Shown: positions 16,110 to 25,274 of the stretch, one piece after another
How positions within the stretch are numbered: the stretch's first letter is position 1
Layout: each line of letters opens with the position of its first letter
NCBI GenBank assembly: GCA_910588225.1
Contig: CAJUQT010000028.1
Location: 1 to 51,462 of the forward strand
Direction of reading: 5' to 3'
Source: an uncultured Acetatifactor sp.
GTDB taxonomy: Bacteria > Bacillota > Clostridia > Lachnospirales > Lachnospiraceae
Length of the DNA stretch: 51,462 nucleotides
Program-made: the position numbers and the translations under genes
The notes under the pieces: model-generated
Databases searched by the model: none
Seen by the model: only the letters and a program-made list of their open reading frames with translations
What the model was told of the DNA's origin: nothing

Positions 16110-17081
16110 TCATTGCGACGCTTCAGCCTTCGGCCGGGATAACGTACTCAAGATAAAATCAACAGCCTGCAGGTACCCTTCCAGCCCCTGTCCGTAAATC
16201 TGCCTGTCACACACCGGCGCCGTCACGGACACTTTCCGGAATTCCTCCCGCTTCGTAATATCCGAGATATGAATCTCCACTTTGGGTACGGTAATGCTGG
16301 CAAGCGCATCCCGAATGGCATAGCTGTAGTGGGTATAAGCTCCCGGATTGATGACAATGCCCTCCGTGCCGTCAAAGTAAGCTTCCTGTATTCTGTCGAT
16401 AATGGCCCCCTCATGATTGCTCTGGAACACCGTTATCTCGTTTCCGGTCTCCTCCGCTTTCCTCTGAATCATATCCAGCAGATACTGATAATCCTCTGCG
16501 CCGTATACACTTTTCTCCCGGATTCCCAGGAAATTCAGATTGGGACCATTAATAACCACAATCTTCATTTTATTCATCTCCTTCACGATTTCATCCAGAA
16601 TCTCTTCCATCTCCTTGCCGTCCACATCTACAATCACATCCGCGCAGTCTCCATATGCCTCCCGCCGGCTCTCCAGCAGCTGCCTGATCCTCTCCTGTGG
16701 GTTATCACACTGCAGCAGCGGTCTGCCGCTATCCCCCTTCAGCCGCTCATACACGGTCTCCGGCTTTATCCGCAGCAGCACCACTTTCCCCAGCCGCCGC
16801 AGAAGTTCTCTGTTCTCCGGCCTTACCGGCGTTCCGCCTCCCACGGAAAAAATGCCGGCATAGCTTCTCTCTGCCAGCTCCCGGAGCAGCTCTGTCTCCT
16901 GCCTCCTGAAATATTCCTCTCCTTTTTCCGCGAACAACTCGCTGATACTACAGCCTTCCCGACGTTCGATGAGCTTGTCCGTATCCTCCACAGGCAGGCG
17001 CAGCCTATAGGAAAGCCGCAGACCCACCGATGTCTTTCCGCTGCCCATGAAACCGATCAGTACAATATTTCTGTGCTTCAT
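16110..17081 (-). CDS. aroKQ: Shikimate kinase / type II 3-dehydroquinate dehydratase fusion
   Basis: A 323-residue bifunctional enzyme of the shikimate pathway. Residues 1-~168 are shikimate kinase with P-loop GFMGSGKT (10-17), the D-x-D motif in EDTDKLIE, GGGTPVR and the lid arginine in DSGRPLL. Residues ~172-315 are AroQ: NGPNLNFLGIRE, catalytic Y193 in SVYG, NPGAYTHYS, and catalytic H271 in EIHISD. The first half converts shikimate to shikimate 3-phosphate and the second dehydrates 3-dehydroquinate. An AAGGAG site (16578-16583) lies 9 bases before M172 (16568), so free AroQ may also be made. It follows aroE in the same direction. Confidence 0.95.
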   Translation of the reverse strand: MKHRNIVLIGFMGSGKTSVGLRLSYRLRLPVEDTDKLIERREGCSISELFAEKGEEYFRRQETELLRELAERSYAGIFSVGGGTPVRPENRELLRRLGKVVLLRIKPETVYERLKGDSGRPLLQCDNPQERIRQLLESRREAYGDCADVIVDVDGKEMEEILDEIVKEMNKMKIVVINGPNLNFLGIREKSVYGAEDYQYLLDMIQRKAEETGNEITVFQSNHEGAIIDRIQEAYFDGTEGIVINPGAYTHYSYAIRDALASITVPKVEIHISDITKREEFRKVSVTAPVCDRQIYGQGLEGYLQAVDFILSTLSRPKAEASQ

Positions 17082-17125
17082 CTGCTTGTCTCCTGATTAT
17101 CGTTCCATAAGATTCTTTCCTGTTT

Positions 17126-18007
17126 TCAGCAGCTGCAAAGCGGTATTCCCATGGCTTTTTTCATCTCCATGTACGCCTTTTGTGCCAGCGCTGCTCCTAT
17201 CTTCGTCCCTGTCCAGAGCTCATGGGCAATGACTCCCTGGTACAGCAGCATTTTCAGACCATTGAAGGCCCTGCCGCCGTTTTCCCTCACCATAGACATA
17301 AACCTCGTCTCCGCAGGGTTAAATATCAGATCATACCCGGTATGCACTCTTCTGTAAAATGCCGCATCTTCAATCACTGCCTCTTCTGTCCTCGGAAACA
17401 TTCCCACATTGGTGGCCTGGATAGTCAGATACCTTACCTCCGCAGGCAATGTGTCATATTCCGCAAGCCTCCTGGCCTCCGCAAGCTTTCTGCCGGCAAT
17501 TCCGTTCACTTCATCCGCAATCTGCCGGGCCTTTTCCAGGGTGCGGTTCAGAATGATCATTTGCCTGACCTCTTTTCTGGCACACAGAATCGCCACGGCT
17601 CTGGCCACGCCGCCCGCACCCAGAATCAGCACATTCTCTCCGGTCAGCCTTACACCGTCCTCGCACATGGCCCGGTAAAGCCCCGGCATGTCCGTATTAT
17701 AGCCCTTAAATCCCCGCTCTGTGCGGACCAGTGTATTGACAGCGCCGATGGTCTCCGCGAGAGAATCCATTTCCTGCAGAAAAGGAAGCACCTCACTTTT
17801 ATAGGGAACCGTCACATTTATCCCAAGCAGATTCAATGCAAAAGCGCCTCTCACAGCCTCGCCCACCTGACCGGCCGGCACATGAAAAGGCAGATACACC
17901 AGATTCTCTTCCAGTGCTTTTGATATTGTGTTGTGAATGGCCGGCGACATGGTATGCTCCACCGGACTTCCCATAACCCCGCAGACGCGGGTATATCCAT
18001 CTATCAT
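17126..18007 (-). CDS. aroE: Shikimate dehydrogenase
   Basis: A 293-residue NADPH-dependent enzyme reducing 3-dehydroshikimate to shikimate. Motifs: GSPVEHTMSPAIHN (substrate binding), NVTVPYKSEV with the catalytic lysine, GYNTDMPGL, the Rossmann GAGGVARAV, NRT for the NADP phosphate, and NPAETRFM near the end. The start at 18007 has AGGA 5 bases upstream; a start six codons earlier (18025) is possible but its GGGG box is too close. Next downstream is the aroK-aroQ fusion, which makes a three-activity shikimate operon. Confidence 0.95.
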   Translation of the reverse strand: MIDGYTRVCGVMGSPVEHTMSPAIHNTISKALEENLVYLPFHVPAGQVGEAVRGAFALNLLGINVTVPYKSEVLPFLQEMDSLAETIGAVNTLVRTERGFKGYNTDMPGLYRAMCEDGVRLTGENVLILGAGGVARAVAILCARKEVRQMIILNRTLEKARQIADEVNGIAGRKLAEARRLAEYDTLPAEVRYLTIQATNVGMFPRTEEAVIEDAAFYRRVHTGYDLIFNPAETRFMSMVRENGGRAFNGLKMLLYQGVIAHELWTGTKIGAALAQKAYMEMKKAMGIPLCSC

Positions 18008-18051
18008 ATGATTCCTGTTCCGCATTTCCCCGTCGGGGATAACGCCTTGTT

Positions 18052-18543
18052 CTATTTTCTATGGTAAAAATACAGTACTATCCGCTCCAGACAGCGTTTC
18101 AGAACGATCTGAACCTCCTCTTTCGGATGGATTGGCTTTACCAGCCATGTGAAAATGCCCGCTTTCTTCGCCCCCCAGATATCCGTAAACAGCTGATCTC
18201 CCACGAAAAAAGTACTCTCCGCCTCAGTTCCCATGACCTCCATGGCCCTCTCATATCCTCTCCGCCCCGGTTTACCCGCCTTGAAAAGGTATTTTGCTCC
18301 CACCGCATCGGCAAAGCTCTTTACCCTTGACTCCTTATTGTTGGAGAGAAGTACTGTCTGCAGGCCGATTTCCCGCAGCTTCCCAAAAAACAATACCGCC
18401 TTTTCATCCGCCGGGGCACCATGGGGCACGAGCGTATTGTCAATGTCAAAGATTACACCGCGATATCCATTTTCATACAATCCCTGATAATCAATCGTAT
18501 AGGCACTTTCCGCTTCCCGGTCAGGATAAAATCTCTCCAGCAC
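18052..18543 (-). CDS. yqeG: YqeG family HAD phosphatase
   Basis: A 163-residue HAD-superfamily (IIIA) phosphatase. Motif I is D33-I-D35-N-T-L, motif II is the serine in LLSNNKE, motif III is the lysine in KAGKPGRRGY, and motif IV is FVGDQLFTDIWGA. In Firmicutes this gene usually lies upstream of aroE, as it does here; the natural substrate is unknown. The start is GTG with GGAGGAG 4-5 bases upstream. The stop is close to the aroE start, so the two are probably co-transcribed. Confidence 0.93.
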   Translation of the reverse strand: MLERFYPDREAESAYTIDYQGLYENGYRGVIFDIDNTLVPHGAPADEKAVLFFGKLREIGLQTVLLSNNKESRVKSFADAVGAKYLFKAGKPGRRGYERAMEVMGTEAESTFFVGDQLFTDIWGAKKAGIFTWLVKPIHPKEEVQIVLKRCLERIVLYFYHRK

Positions 18544-18774
18544 GTCACTCCTCCGCCGGCCTCCGGGCCGTTCCCTCTATCCATTTTCGTTTCTTCGTAA
18601 ATCAGGTGAATCCTGACGGTCTACAGTATAGCACGATTATCAGACAAATTTCAAGTATTAAACGCAAAATGGTATAACCTCTCTGAGAGTGAACTGCAAC
18701 AGTTCAGACAGCTCAAAAAAACCGCCGCATTCAGCGTGGTCAGCGGAAATGCCGGCCCGATTCCCTTTGTCACA

Positions 18775-20538
18775 TCAGCAATAACGCTGCATGACATACT
18801 GCAGCTCCGTTTTTCCTCTGTAAGTGTTCTTCCCCAGCTGATACACCACCGAGACTGCGAAATTCCCTCTGCCGGAGTACAATGCCTCTTCCGCGCCGGC
18901 ACCGTACTTTCCTTCCAGGAAATCTCCGAAGGCCTCCAAATCTCCGAAAAATACCAGCTGCTTTTCCACCCCTCCGGGCGTTACCACACGGTATCTGGCA
19001 CAGGTTTTGTTCGCCCCCATCTTATAACCCCCGCGAAAAATCAGGTCCTTCTGGGCGAAGAGCGGTTTCGGATTCCCCACGCCGAAAGGCTCCAGCAGTT
19101 CCAGCTCGTCCGCTATCCTCTCATCCGCATAATCCAGAGGCATTGGAACGTCAATATGTACTTTCGGAATAAAGTCCTCCGGCTGCAGAGTACATTTCTC
19201 ATTCAGCTCCCGCCGCAGCGCTCCTATATCCTCCTCCTTCATGGACAGTCCCGCCGCCATGGCATGTCCGCCGAATTTAGTAAAATACCGGGCTGTCTCC
19301 GTCATAGCCTCATACATATGATACCCTTCCACGGAACGGCCGGAGCCTTTCACCCCTTCTTCCCCTTTCGTCAGAATGAACACAGGATGATGATAGCGCT
19401 CTTTGACCCGCCCGGCAATGATTCCCGCCAGGCTCTCATGTACCAGCGGCAGGAAAATCACCATGACCTTGTCCTGCTCCATGTGATGTTCCTCGATATA
19501 GCGCTCTGCCTGTTCCACACCCTTTAATGTCAGATTCTTCCGGCTGTCATTCAGCTCCTTCAGCTCTCCGGCAGCGCTCATGGCCTCCGCTTTGGACCGG
19601 CTCTGCAGCAGCTCCAGCGCCCGCCTCGCCGTATCCAGTCTCCCTGTTGCATTCAGACAGGGCCCGATTACAAACCCCAGATGATAAGCACTCAGCCGCT
19701 CCGGTTCGATGCCGTTGACCTCCATCAATGCCCTGATTCCCTGATTCTGCGAATGCCTCAGCCGGTTCAGTCCCTCTTTTACCAGGATCCGGTTCTCGTC
19801 CTTCAGCTCCATCACATCACAGACAGTGGACAGGGCGGCAAATTCCAGCAGCTCCTCCATCGCTTCCGTCAACGCCGTACTTTGCGTTTTCTCCGCCAAT
19901 GCCGCCGCCAGCTTCCAGGCCACCACGCCTCCGCAGATGCCAGGGAAAGGATAGGCACATTTCTCCTGCTTCGGGTCGATTACCGCCAGAGCAGGCGGCA
20001 GCAGTTCCCTTCGTTCGTTTTCCTCCTGGACAAAAGGCACCTCGTGATGATCCGTGACAATGACACGGATTCCCATAGAATTTGCAAGCGCTATCTGGGA
20101 TGCGGCGGCAATTCCATTATCACAGGTCACAATCAGTCCCACACCGTCCTGTCCCGCCAGCTCTATCAGATGGTCATTTAAGCCGTAGCCATCGTGAATC
20201 CTGTGGGGAATGGCCGTATCCACCTTCCCCCCCAACAGCTGTATAGTCCGGGTCAGGATATAGGAGGAACAGATTCCATCCACATCATAGTCCCCAATCA
20301 CACGGATGAAGGTTCCCGCCTCCACCTCTTTGCAGATTTCCTCCACCGCTCTGTCCATGTCCTTTAACAGCCACGGGGAATGACAATCCGCCAAAGTCCC
20401 ATATAGAAATTTCTCCACATCCGCCTCTTCCGTCAAATCCCTGTTCCGCAGCACTCTGGCCACAACGGGACTGATGTGAAATTTTGCCGCCCATCTGTCA
20501 AAATCCGCCTTTTTCGTCGCTACATACCATTTTTCCAT
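18775..20538 (-). CDS. recJ: Single-stranded-DNA-specific exonuclease RecJ
   Basis: A 587-residue DHH-family 5'-3' exonuclease involved in recombination and mismatch repair. Metal-binding motifs: DYDVDG (83-88), the aspartate in TCDNGI (~140), and TDHHE (DHH 163-165); the DHHA1 motif with GGHAMAAGLSM is in the second half, followed by an OB-like C-terminal domain. The length matches compact Firmicute RecJ proteins. AGAGGGA precedes the ATG. About 230 bases separate its stop from yqeG; that stretch holds no gene I can support. Confidence 0.95.
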   Translation of the reverse strand: MEKWYVATKKADFDRWAAKFHISPVVARVLRNRDLTEEADVEKFLYGTLADCHSPWLLKDMDRAVEEICKEVEAGTFIRVIGDYDVDGICSSYILTRTIQLLGGKVDTAIPHRIHDGYGLNDHLIELAGQDGVGLIVTCDNGIAAASQIALANSMGIRVIVTDHHEVPFVQEENERRELLPPALAVIDPKQEKCAYPFPGICGGVVAWKLAAALAEKTQSTALTEAMEELLEFAALSTVCDVMELKDENRILVKEGLNRLRHSQNQGIRALMEVNGIEPERLSAYHLGFVIGPCLNATGRLDTARRALELLQSRSKAEAMSAAGELKELNDSRKNLTLKGVEQAERYIEEHHMEQDKVMVIFLPLVHESLAGIIAGRVKERYHHPVFILTKGEEGVKGSGRSVEGYHMYEAMTETARYFTKFGGHAMAAGLSMKEEDIGALRRELNEKCTLQPEDFIPKVHIDVPMPLDYADERIADELELLEPFGVGNPKPLFAQKDLIFRGGYKMGANKTCARYRVVTPGGVEKQLVFFGDLEAFGDFLEGKYGAGAEEALYSGRGNFAVSVVYQLGKNTYRGKTELQYVMQRYC

Positions 20539-20573
20539 TCAGATTATCCCTCTTTTGTCCTGCTTTTAACCAC

Positions 20574-21941
20574 TTATTTCTTCCGTTCTCCGGCCCCTTT
20601 CTCCAGAATCCCGTTCAGCCTGGAAAACAGCATGAATGCAGTCACCGAAGCCGCGATGATATCGCTCACCGGCTCCGCCACAAACACACCGAACACCTTA
20701 TCGGAAACCAGATATGGCAGAATAAATATCAGCGGAATCAAAAGCACCAGCTTACGCAGACATGCCATCAGCAGGCTGATTCTGGCCTGCCCCAGTGCCA
20801 TAAAAGTCTGCTGACAGCCAATCTGTATGCCCGTAGAAAAGATACCAGCCATATAAATCCGCATTGCCCAGACAGTATAATTCACCAATGACGAATCGTT
20901 GCTGAAAATTCCCGCAAACACCTGGGGAACCAGCAGCAAAAGCAGCCACATCAGCAACGCATAACCCGCGCAGGCCAGAAACTGACAGCGGAAAGCCTGC
21001 TTTACTCTCTCCTTTTTACCGGCACCGAAATTAAAGCTCATAATGGGCTGTCCCCCCTGACAGATTCCCTGCAGGGGAAGCGTCACCAGCTGGCTGCAGG
21101 AGGATATGATAGTCATGGCACCCACGGCCACATCCCCTCCGAACCGGGACAGACTGCTGTTAAAGCTGATATTCAGAATACTTTCTGTGCTGAGCATGAC
21201 AAAAGTCGAGATACCCAGCCCCAGACAGGGCAGAATCACTCTCGACTCAAGTTTCATATTGGCGGCTGTAAGCTTCAGCATGGTCCTTCTGCCCCGCAGA
21301 AAGACAAGGACCCATACCGCGCTGACAGCCTGACTGATTACCGTGGCCACAGCCGCTCCCTGCACTCCCATGGAAAATCCAAAAATCAGAACAGGATCCA
21401 GAATAATATTACATACCGCGCCCACCACTGTAGTAAGCATGCTGAATTTCGCAAAACCCTGGGTGGTAATAAAAGGGTTCAGCCCCATGACAATCATCAC
21501 AAATACAATTCCCAGAATATAAATCCGGGCATAGGACAGCGCATAGGGCAGCGTCACATCGCTGGCCCCGAAAAGCCGCAGAAGCTGCGGCGCAAACCAG
21601 TAGAACAAAACGGTAAGTGCCGCAGCGAAAATCATCAGGACCAAAAAGCAGTTTCCCAGAATCTTCTGCGCTTCCTCTCTGTCATTTTTCCCCATGGCAA
21701 TGGCTGCCCGGGGAGCACCGCCGGACCCTGCCAGCATGGCAAAGGCATTAATCATCATTAATATAGGAAGAAACAGCCCCACTCCTGTCAGCGCGGACGC
21801 CCCCGCATCGGGAATGTGTCCGATGTAGATCCTGTCCACAATGTTGTACAGCATATTGATCAGCTGCGCCACCACAGCCGGAATCGCCAGATTTAACATT
21901 AATTTCGGGATGCTGCCGCTCCCCATATCCTGTTTTGCCAT
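20574..21941 (-). CDS. MATE family efflux transporter
   Basis: A 455-residue transporter with twelve hydrophobic segments in two homologous six-helix halves, as in NorM/DinF-like cation-coupled multidrug exporters. The N-terminal motif IPAVVAQLINMLYNIVDRIYIG and the second-half SQLVTLPLQGICQGGQPIMSFNFGA are each typical (both quoted in part). The start at 21941 (MAKQDMG) is taken because AGGAGG lies 6 bases upstream; an earlier start at 21977 lies inside a repeat element. The substrate cannot be told from sequence. It is 36 bases upstream of recJ. Confidence 0.93.
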   Translation of the reverse strand: MAKQDMGSGSIPKLMLNLAIPAVVAQLINMLYNIVDRIYIGHIPDAGASALTGVGLFLPILMMINAFAMLAGSGGAPRAAIAMGKNDREEAQKILGNCFLVLMIFAAALTVLFYWFAPQLLRLFGASDVTLPYALSYARIYILGIVFVMIVMGLNPFITTQGFAKFSMLTTVVGAVCNIILDPVLIFGFSMGVQGAAVATVISQAVSAVWVLVFLRGRRTMLKLTAANMKLESRVILPCLGLGISTFVMLSTESILNISFNSSLSRFGGDVAVGAMTIISSCSQLVTLPLQGICQGGQPIMSFNFGAGKKERVKQAFRCQFLACAGYALLMWLLLLLVPQVFAGIFSNDSSLVNYTVWAMRIYMAGIFSTGIQIGCQQTFMALGQARISLLMACLRKLVLLIPLIFILPYLVSDKVFGVFVAEPVSDIIAASVTAFMLFSRLNGILEKGAGERKK

Positions 21942-21954
21942 ATAAAACCTCCTA

Positions 21955-22110
21955 TTAAAGTCGCTGCGCGACGGCACTTAAGTGTAAACTCCCTTCGACA
22001 CACATCTCAGAAGAGAAACTTTCTTTCGACAGTTCGCTCATGAAAGTTTCTCTCGTGTGCCTTTGTGACTTTACTTTTAAAGTCGCTGCGCGACGGCACT
22101 TAAGTGTAAA
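21955..22110. repeat. Structured intergenic repeat element, two 34-bp direct copies around a long hairpin
   Basis: A 34-bp sequence occurs at 21955-21988 and again at 22077-22110. Each copy contains two small palindromes, GTCGCTGCGCGAC and CACTTAAGTG. Between them GAGAAACTTTC and GAAAGTTTCTC form an 11-bp stem, itself enclosed by CACAC/GTGTG. The element lies just upstream of the MATE gene on its transcribed side, and the minus strand has a short open frame of 28 codons ending in the repeat. Confidence 0.8.
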
Positions 22111-22187
22111 GTCCCGCAGCAGCCCATCCGGGCCCGCTCTCTTAATGCATTGTAGCAGATATGGGGTTTTATGGCAACAGGGCAATT

Positions 22188-24404
22188 TTATTCTGCCAAG
22201 TACATTTTCAGTCCGTCCTCTACTTTCTGTAAGGTATTCTCCCTGGACTGTCCGCCGTTGAAATAGCCCTCCAGGGCTTCTATCAGCACTTCCCGGATTT
22301 TGGCGTCTTCACCTGCAGGTTTGTTCAGGCCTTTACAGATTTCCACCAGTTTCTGTGCCGTCTCAGGCGGGAAATCTTTAATGGTAAATTCTATATAGCT
22401 GCCGTCCGCCTCAATGGCGGTCTCCGCCTCCGCGTCGGATCGGTCACGGCCGGCCAGTTTCTCCAGGGATGCGCTGTTGACGGGGAAGCCGCTGTAATAG
22501 TCCGTATCCTGAACCGCTTCTGAAAGCGCATGTCTCAGAAAATCTTTTGCCGTTTCCTTGTACTTGCTCTTCGAGCAGATTCCCATCTGCATGGAGGGAA
22601 TAAAACAATTCTCAAAAGCTGCAAATTCTCCCTTCACATAATCCACCATGGCAATGGGAGCCATACTTCCGTTAAAGCCGTCCGCTTCATAGAAGGCAAG
22701 CTTCGCCTGAGCAGCCAACTCCCACATATTGAATGCACGTTCATTCTCATCTCTGGAAGCCAGAATGCCGCAGTTCTCCGATATCGCCTTCAGATAATCC
22801 AGGTATGTCCCAAGAGTCTCCTTGTCCAGCTGCTTATCTTTGACAATTTCATTACAGAAATAGGGATAAAATCTGTCTACCAGCTCGCTTACCGTCAGTC
22901 CGCCCATGTAATTATAGTCTGAACCGGCAAGAAACGCCGCCAGCTTCTCCATGGATTCCATCTCTCCTGCACTGATATCTCTTCCCAGCGCCATGGGAAA
23001 TGCAAACTGCAGGGGCACCACATATCGTTTTCCATCTTCCTTAATATAACTCTTCGTAATATTGGAAAGTACCTCTCCGCTTTCTTCCATGGGATTCAGC
23101 ACATCGTTGATGTCTTCCAGCAGTCCCTTCTCCGCATAAGAATCCATATCCAGGTGATCCATGACCAGAATATCCGGCGCATTCTCCCCCAGAAGCATGG
23201 TATTCAGCTCCTGATATACCGCATTATAATCCGTTTCATCATAATAATACATGGGGTATACCGATTCCACCGTAATCAGCACCTCCGGATGTGCTTTGTG
23301 ATAGGAAACCGCGGCCTGTTTCAGAATACTGTTGTCATAAACGGTATAGAGGCGCAGTGTCTCCTTCACTTCTATCACCGCTTCCGAATCAAATTCATAC
23401 TTTTTGAGCACGTTTCCGCCTTCCGTAGTTCGGAATATGGCATATATCTTCCCATCCCCGGTGGCTGTAAGACCCACGCACCATCTTCCCGACAGCGCGA
23501 AATCCGTTTCCACACCCTCCATCAGTTTCGTCCATTCCACATTGCCGGCAGCTTGTGTTCCCTGGAAGATACCATCCTCCCCCGCCGCAATCAAAGTGCC
23601 GTCCTTCAGCGCACAAAAATGTATTCCGGACACGCCTCCGTCAAAGGTAATACTCTCCGTTGCGCCCAGCTTTCCGTCTTTACATTTTTCCAGCTTTATA
23701 CTCATAGACCCTACCGAACTCTTGGAATACAGATAGACATTGGCGCCATCCGATATCATGGCATCGTAATATTCCGTCATCTGCCCGCTTTCCAGTATCC
23801 TGCCGTCCTCTCCGCTCAGAATTTCCAGATTCATCGAATTAACGGCTGCCAGCGTTCCGTTGTCAAGCACCGCTGCCGCCGAAACCATGGCATATCCGCC
23901 CCAATCATTAGTAACCATCCATTCCTGAGGGGTGATCTCCACGGCTCCCCCTTCTCCGCCCTTCCACAGATGAGATTTGTATTCTTCCTCTCCTTCTGCC
24001 ACATACCCGGCAAGCAGATACTGCGCTCCGTCTTCCGCAGACAGCAATTTCGTCTCCGTCCATTCATTTGCCAGAGACAGCTCCAGATCTTTCAGCCAGT
24101 CCGGTGTCACATCCGCAAACCCGTTCTCCTGCTGAGCCCACTCCGTCAGCAGCAGTTTATTGTTCTCCTTCTTTATGGCAAGCAGATGCACTTTATCTTC
24201 CAGAATAAAAATCTGCTGTACTTCCCAACCCGCCAGCTGTTCCGGCAATGCTTCCTCCGTCTCCACATACCTTCCCTTCTGCGGCTCCGTGGAATCACCC
24301 AATCCGGCTTCACCGTCTCCGTCGCCTCCTTTCCCGCATCCGGCGAGACTGCCCGCCAGAAGTCCCATGCATAATATGGCCGCAATCCATTTCTTCAGTC
24401 TCAT
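22188..24404 (-). CDS. Extracellular solute-binding lipoprotein
   Basis: A 738-residue secreted lipoprotein. The signal peptide ends in a lipobox LAGC with C23 as the lipidated cysteine, followed by a G/D/E-rich linker. Residues ~35-345 contain repeated short W/A-rich blade-like segments that suggest a beta-propeller-type domain. Residues ~350-700 resemble family 1 sugar-binding proteins (for example NAPDILVMDHLDM and MQMGICSKSKYKETAKDF). No ABC permease genes are adjacent, so it may be an orphan sensor or binding protein. The start at 24404 has GGAGGG 5 bases upstream. Four 11-bp-spaced direct repeats overlap its probable promoter. Confidence 0.8.
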   Translation of the reverse strand: MRLKKWIAAILCMGLLAGSLAGCGKGGDGDGEAGLGDSTEPQKGRYVETEEALPEQLAGWEVQQIFILEDKVHLLAIKKENNKLLLTEWAQQENGFADVTPDWLKDLELSLANEWTETKLLSAEDGAQYLLAGYVAEGEEEYKSHLWKGGEGGAVEITPQEWMVTNDWGGYAMVSAAAVLDNGTLAAVNSMNLEILSGEDGRILESGQMTEYYDAMISDGANVYLYSKSSVGSMSIKLEKCKDGKLGATESITFDGGVSGIHFCALKDGTLIAAGEDGIFQGTQAAGNVEWTKLMEGVETDFALSGRWCVGLTATGDGKIYAIFRTTEGGNVLKKYEFDSEAVIEVKETLRLYTVYDNSILKQAAVSYHKAHPEVLITVESVYPMYYYDETDYNAVYQELNTMLLGENAPDILVMDHLDMDSYAEKGLLEDINDVLNPMEESGEVLSNITKSYIKEDGKRYVVPLQFAFPMALGRDISAGEMESMEKLAAFLAGSDYNYMGGLTVSELVDRFYPYFCNEIVKDKQLDKETLGTYLDYLKAISENCGILASRDENERAFNMWELAAQAKLAFYEADGFNGSMAPIAMVDYVKGEFAAFENCFIPSMQMGICSKSKYKETAKDFLRHALSEAVQDTDYYSGFPVNSASLEKLAGRDRSDAEAETAIEADGSYIEFTIKDFPPETAQKLVEICKGLNKPAGEDAKIREVLIEALEGYFNGGQSRENTLQKVEDGLKMYLAE

Positions 24405-24472
24405 TTTTACCCTCCATTTCAGTTCCGCATGTGCCATCCTGTTCAGACACATGCTGTTTTTAGTTCCAGAAC

Positions 24473-24538
24473 ATTGTATACCTTATCCGGTCTAAGTATC
24501 TTAATATTATCCTAATTGTATCTTTAGTGTATCTTAAT
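24473..24538 (-). promoter_or_regulatory. Promoter with four 11-bp-phased direct repeats (response-regulator-like operator)
   Basis: Ten-base direct repeats close to GTATCTTAAT begin at 24496, 24507, 24518 and 24529, spaced exactly 11 bases. On the minus strand a TACAAT -10 box (24473-24478) lies so that the first repeat covers the -35 position, which has no consensus -35. This is the arrangement of OmpR/PhoB-type activators. It most likely controls the solute-binding lipoprotein gene; the divergent lipoprotein gene could also be affected. Confidence 0.6.
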
Positions 24539-24602
24539 CCAGCGTGATACAATATGTCCAATTCCCTTCATCCTTTTCCTGCCTTTTTCTACACTTTTCA
24601 AA

Positions 24603-24631
24603 TTGTATCCCGGAAATAAATGTGATACAAT
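24603..24631 (+). promoter_or_regulatory. Promoter of the small lipoprotein gene
   Basis: TTGTAT (24603-24608), 17 bases, TACAAT (24626-24631), 40 bases before the start codon. Confidence 0.6.
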
Positions 24632-24670
24632 ACATTTATCAACCATTACATATTCAGAGAGGAAAAAACA

Positions 24671-25186
24671 ATGAAAAAACTGGTCACATCACTTTTACTT
24701 GCCGCTTTCATGGCACTCACACTGACAGGCTGTGGCGACGACAAAAAAACGGGATATCCCAACGAAGACGGCATCGCAGAAGGCAGTCTGGGAGACACCA
24801 TGCACAACTGTTTCTTTGATTTCACTGTAAAGAGCGCCTATCTCTGCAAAGATTTCGACGAGTATACCACGGACGAAGGCTTTCTGTTCCTGGTTGCGGA
24901 AATTGCTGTTAAGAACACTTTCGGCGAAACGCTCCCCATGTTCGACACTGACTTTGTAGTAGAGTGGGATGACAGCGCTGATTATCCCTGCTATTTTGAG
25001 GATGGAATCGGAGGAGACGTGTTGCCCGCCGAGTATGAACTTGCCAAGGATGAAAGCAAGTCAGGGCTGCTGCTGTTTGCAGTGCCTGAGGACAAGAAAG
25101 ATTTCACCTTCTCCTACATGGAAGTCTTCGAGGACAATACAACCGGCAATACCTTCAATGTATCCTTTACTGCCGAGCAGAAATAA
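24671..25186 (+). CDS. Small lipoprotein, DUF4352-like
   Basis: A 171-residue lipoprotein with a signal peptide and lipobox LTGC (C21). The mature part is an acidic beta-rich domain that fits the DUF4352 (immunoglobulin-like) pattern: a short G-D-T-M segment, then alternating strands with DEGFLFLVAEIAVKN and a final FAVPEDKKDFTFSY. Such proteins are surface-exposed with unknown function. AGAGAGGAA precedes the ATG; it has its own promoter and terminator. Confidence 0.78.
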   Translation: MKKLVTSLLLAAFMALTLTGCGDDKKTGYPNEDGIAEGSLGDTMHNCFFDFTVKSAYLCKDFDEYTTDEGFLFLVAEIAVKNTFGETLPMFDTDFVVEWDDSADYPCYFEDGIGGDVLPAEYELAKDESKSGLLLFAVPEDKKDFTFSYMEVFEDNTTGNTFNVSFTAEQK

Positions 25187-25202
25187 CCGGTTGTTTTCCC
25201 TT

Positions 25203-25236
25203 CCCCGGCTCTCTTTCCCAAGGAGTCGGGGTTTTT
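25203..25236 (+). terminator. Terminator of the small lipoprotein gene
   Basis: CCCCGGCTCT (25203-25212) and GGAGTCGGGG (25222-25231) pair over 10 positions with two G-U pairs, followed by TTTTT. Confidence 0.75.
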
Positions 25237-25274
25237 ACCTGTAATGAGTTGTAATACCATGATTACAGTTCAAT

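Noticed and set aside
18600..18774. A reading (WYNLSESELQQFRQLKK) on the plus strand between yqeG and recJ
   Set aside because: It looks protein-like but has no start codon, no ribosome binding site and soon runs antisense into recJ; it may be a gene remnant, but I cannot name it.
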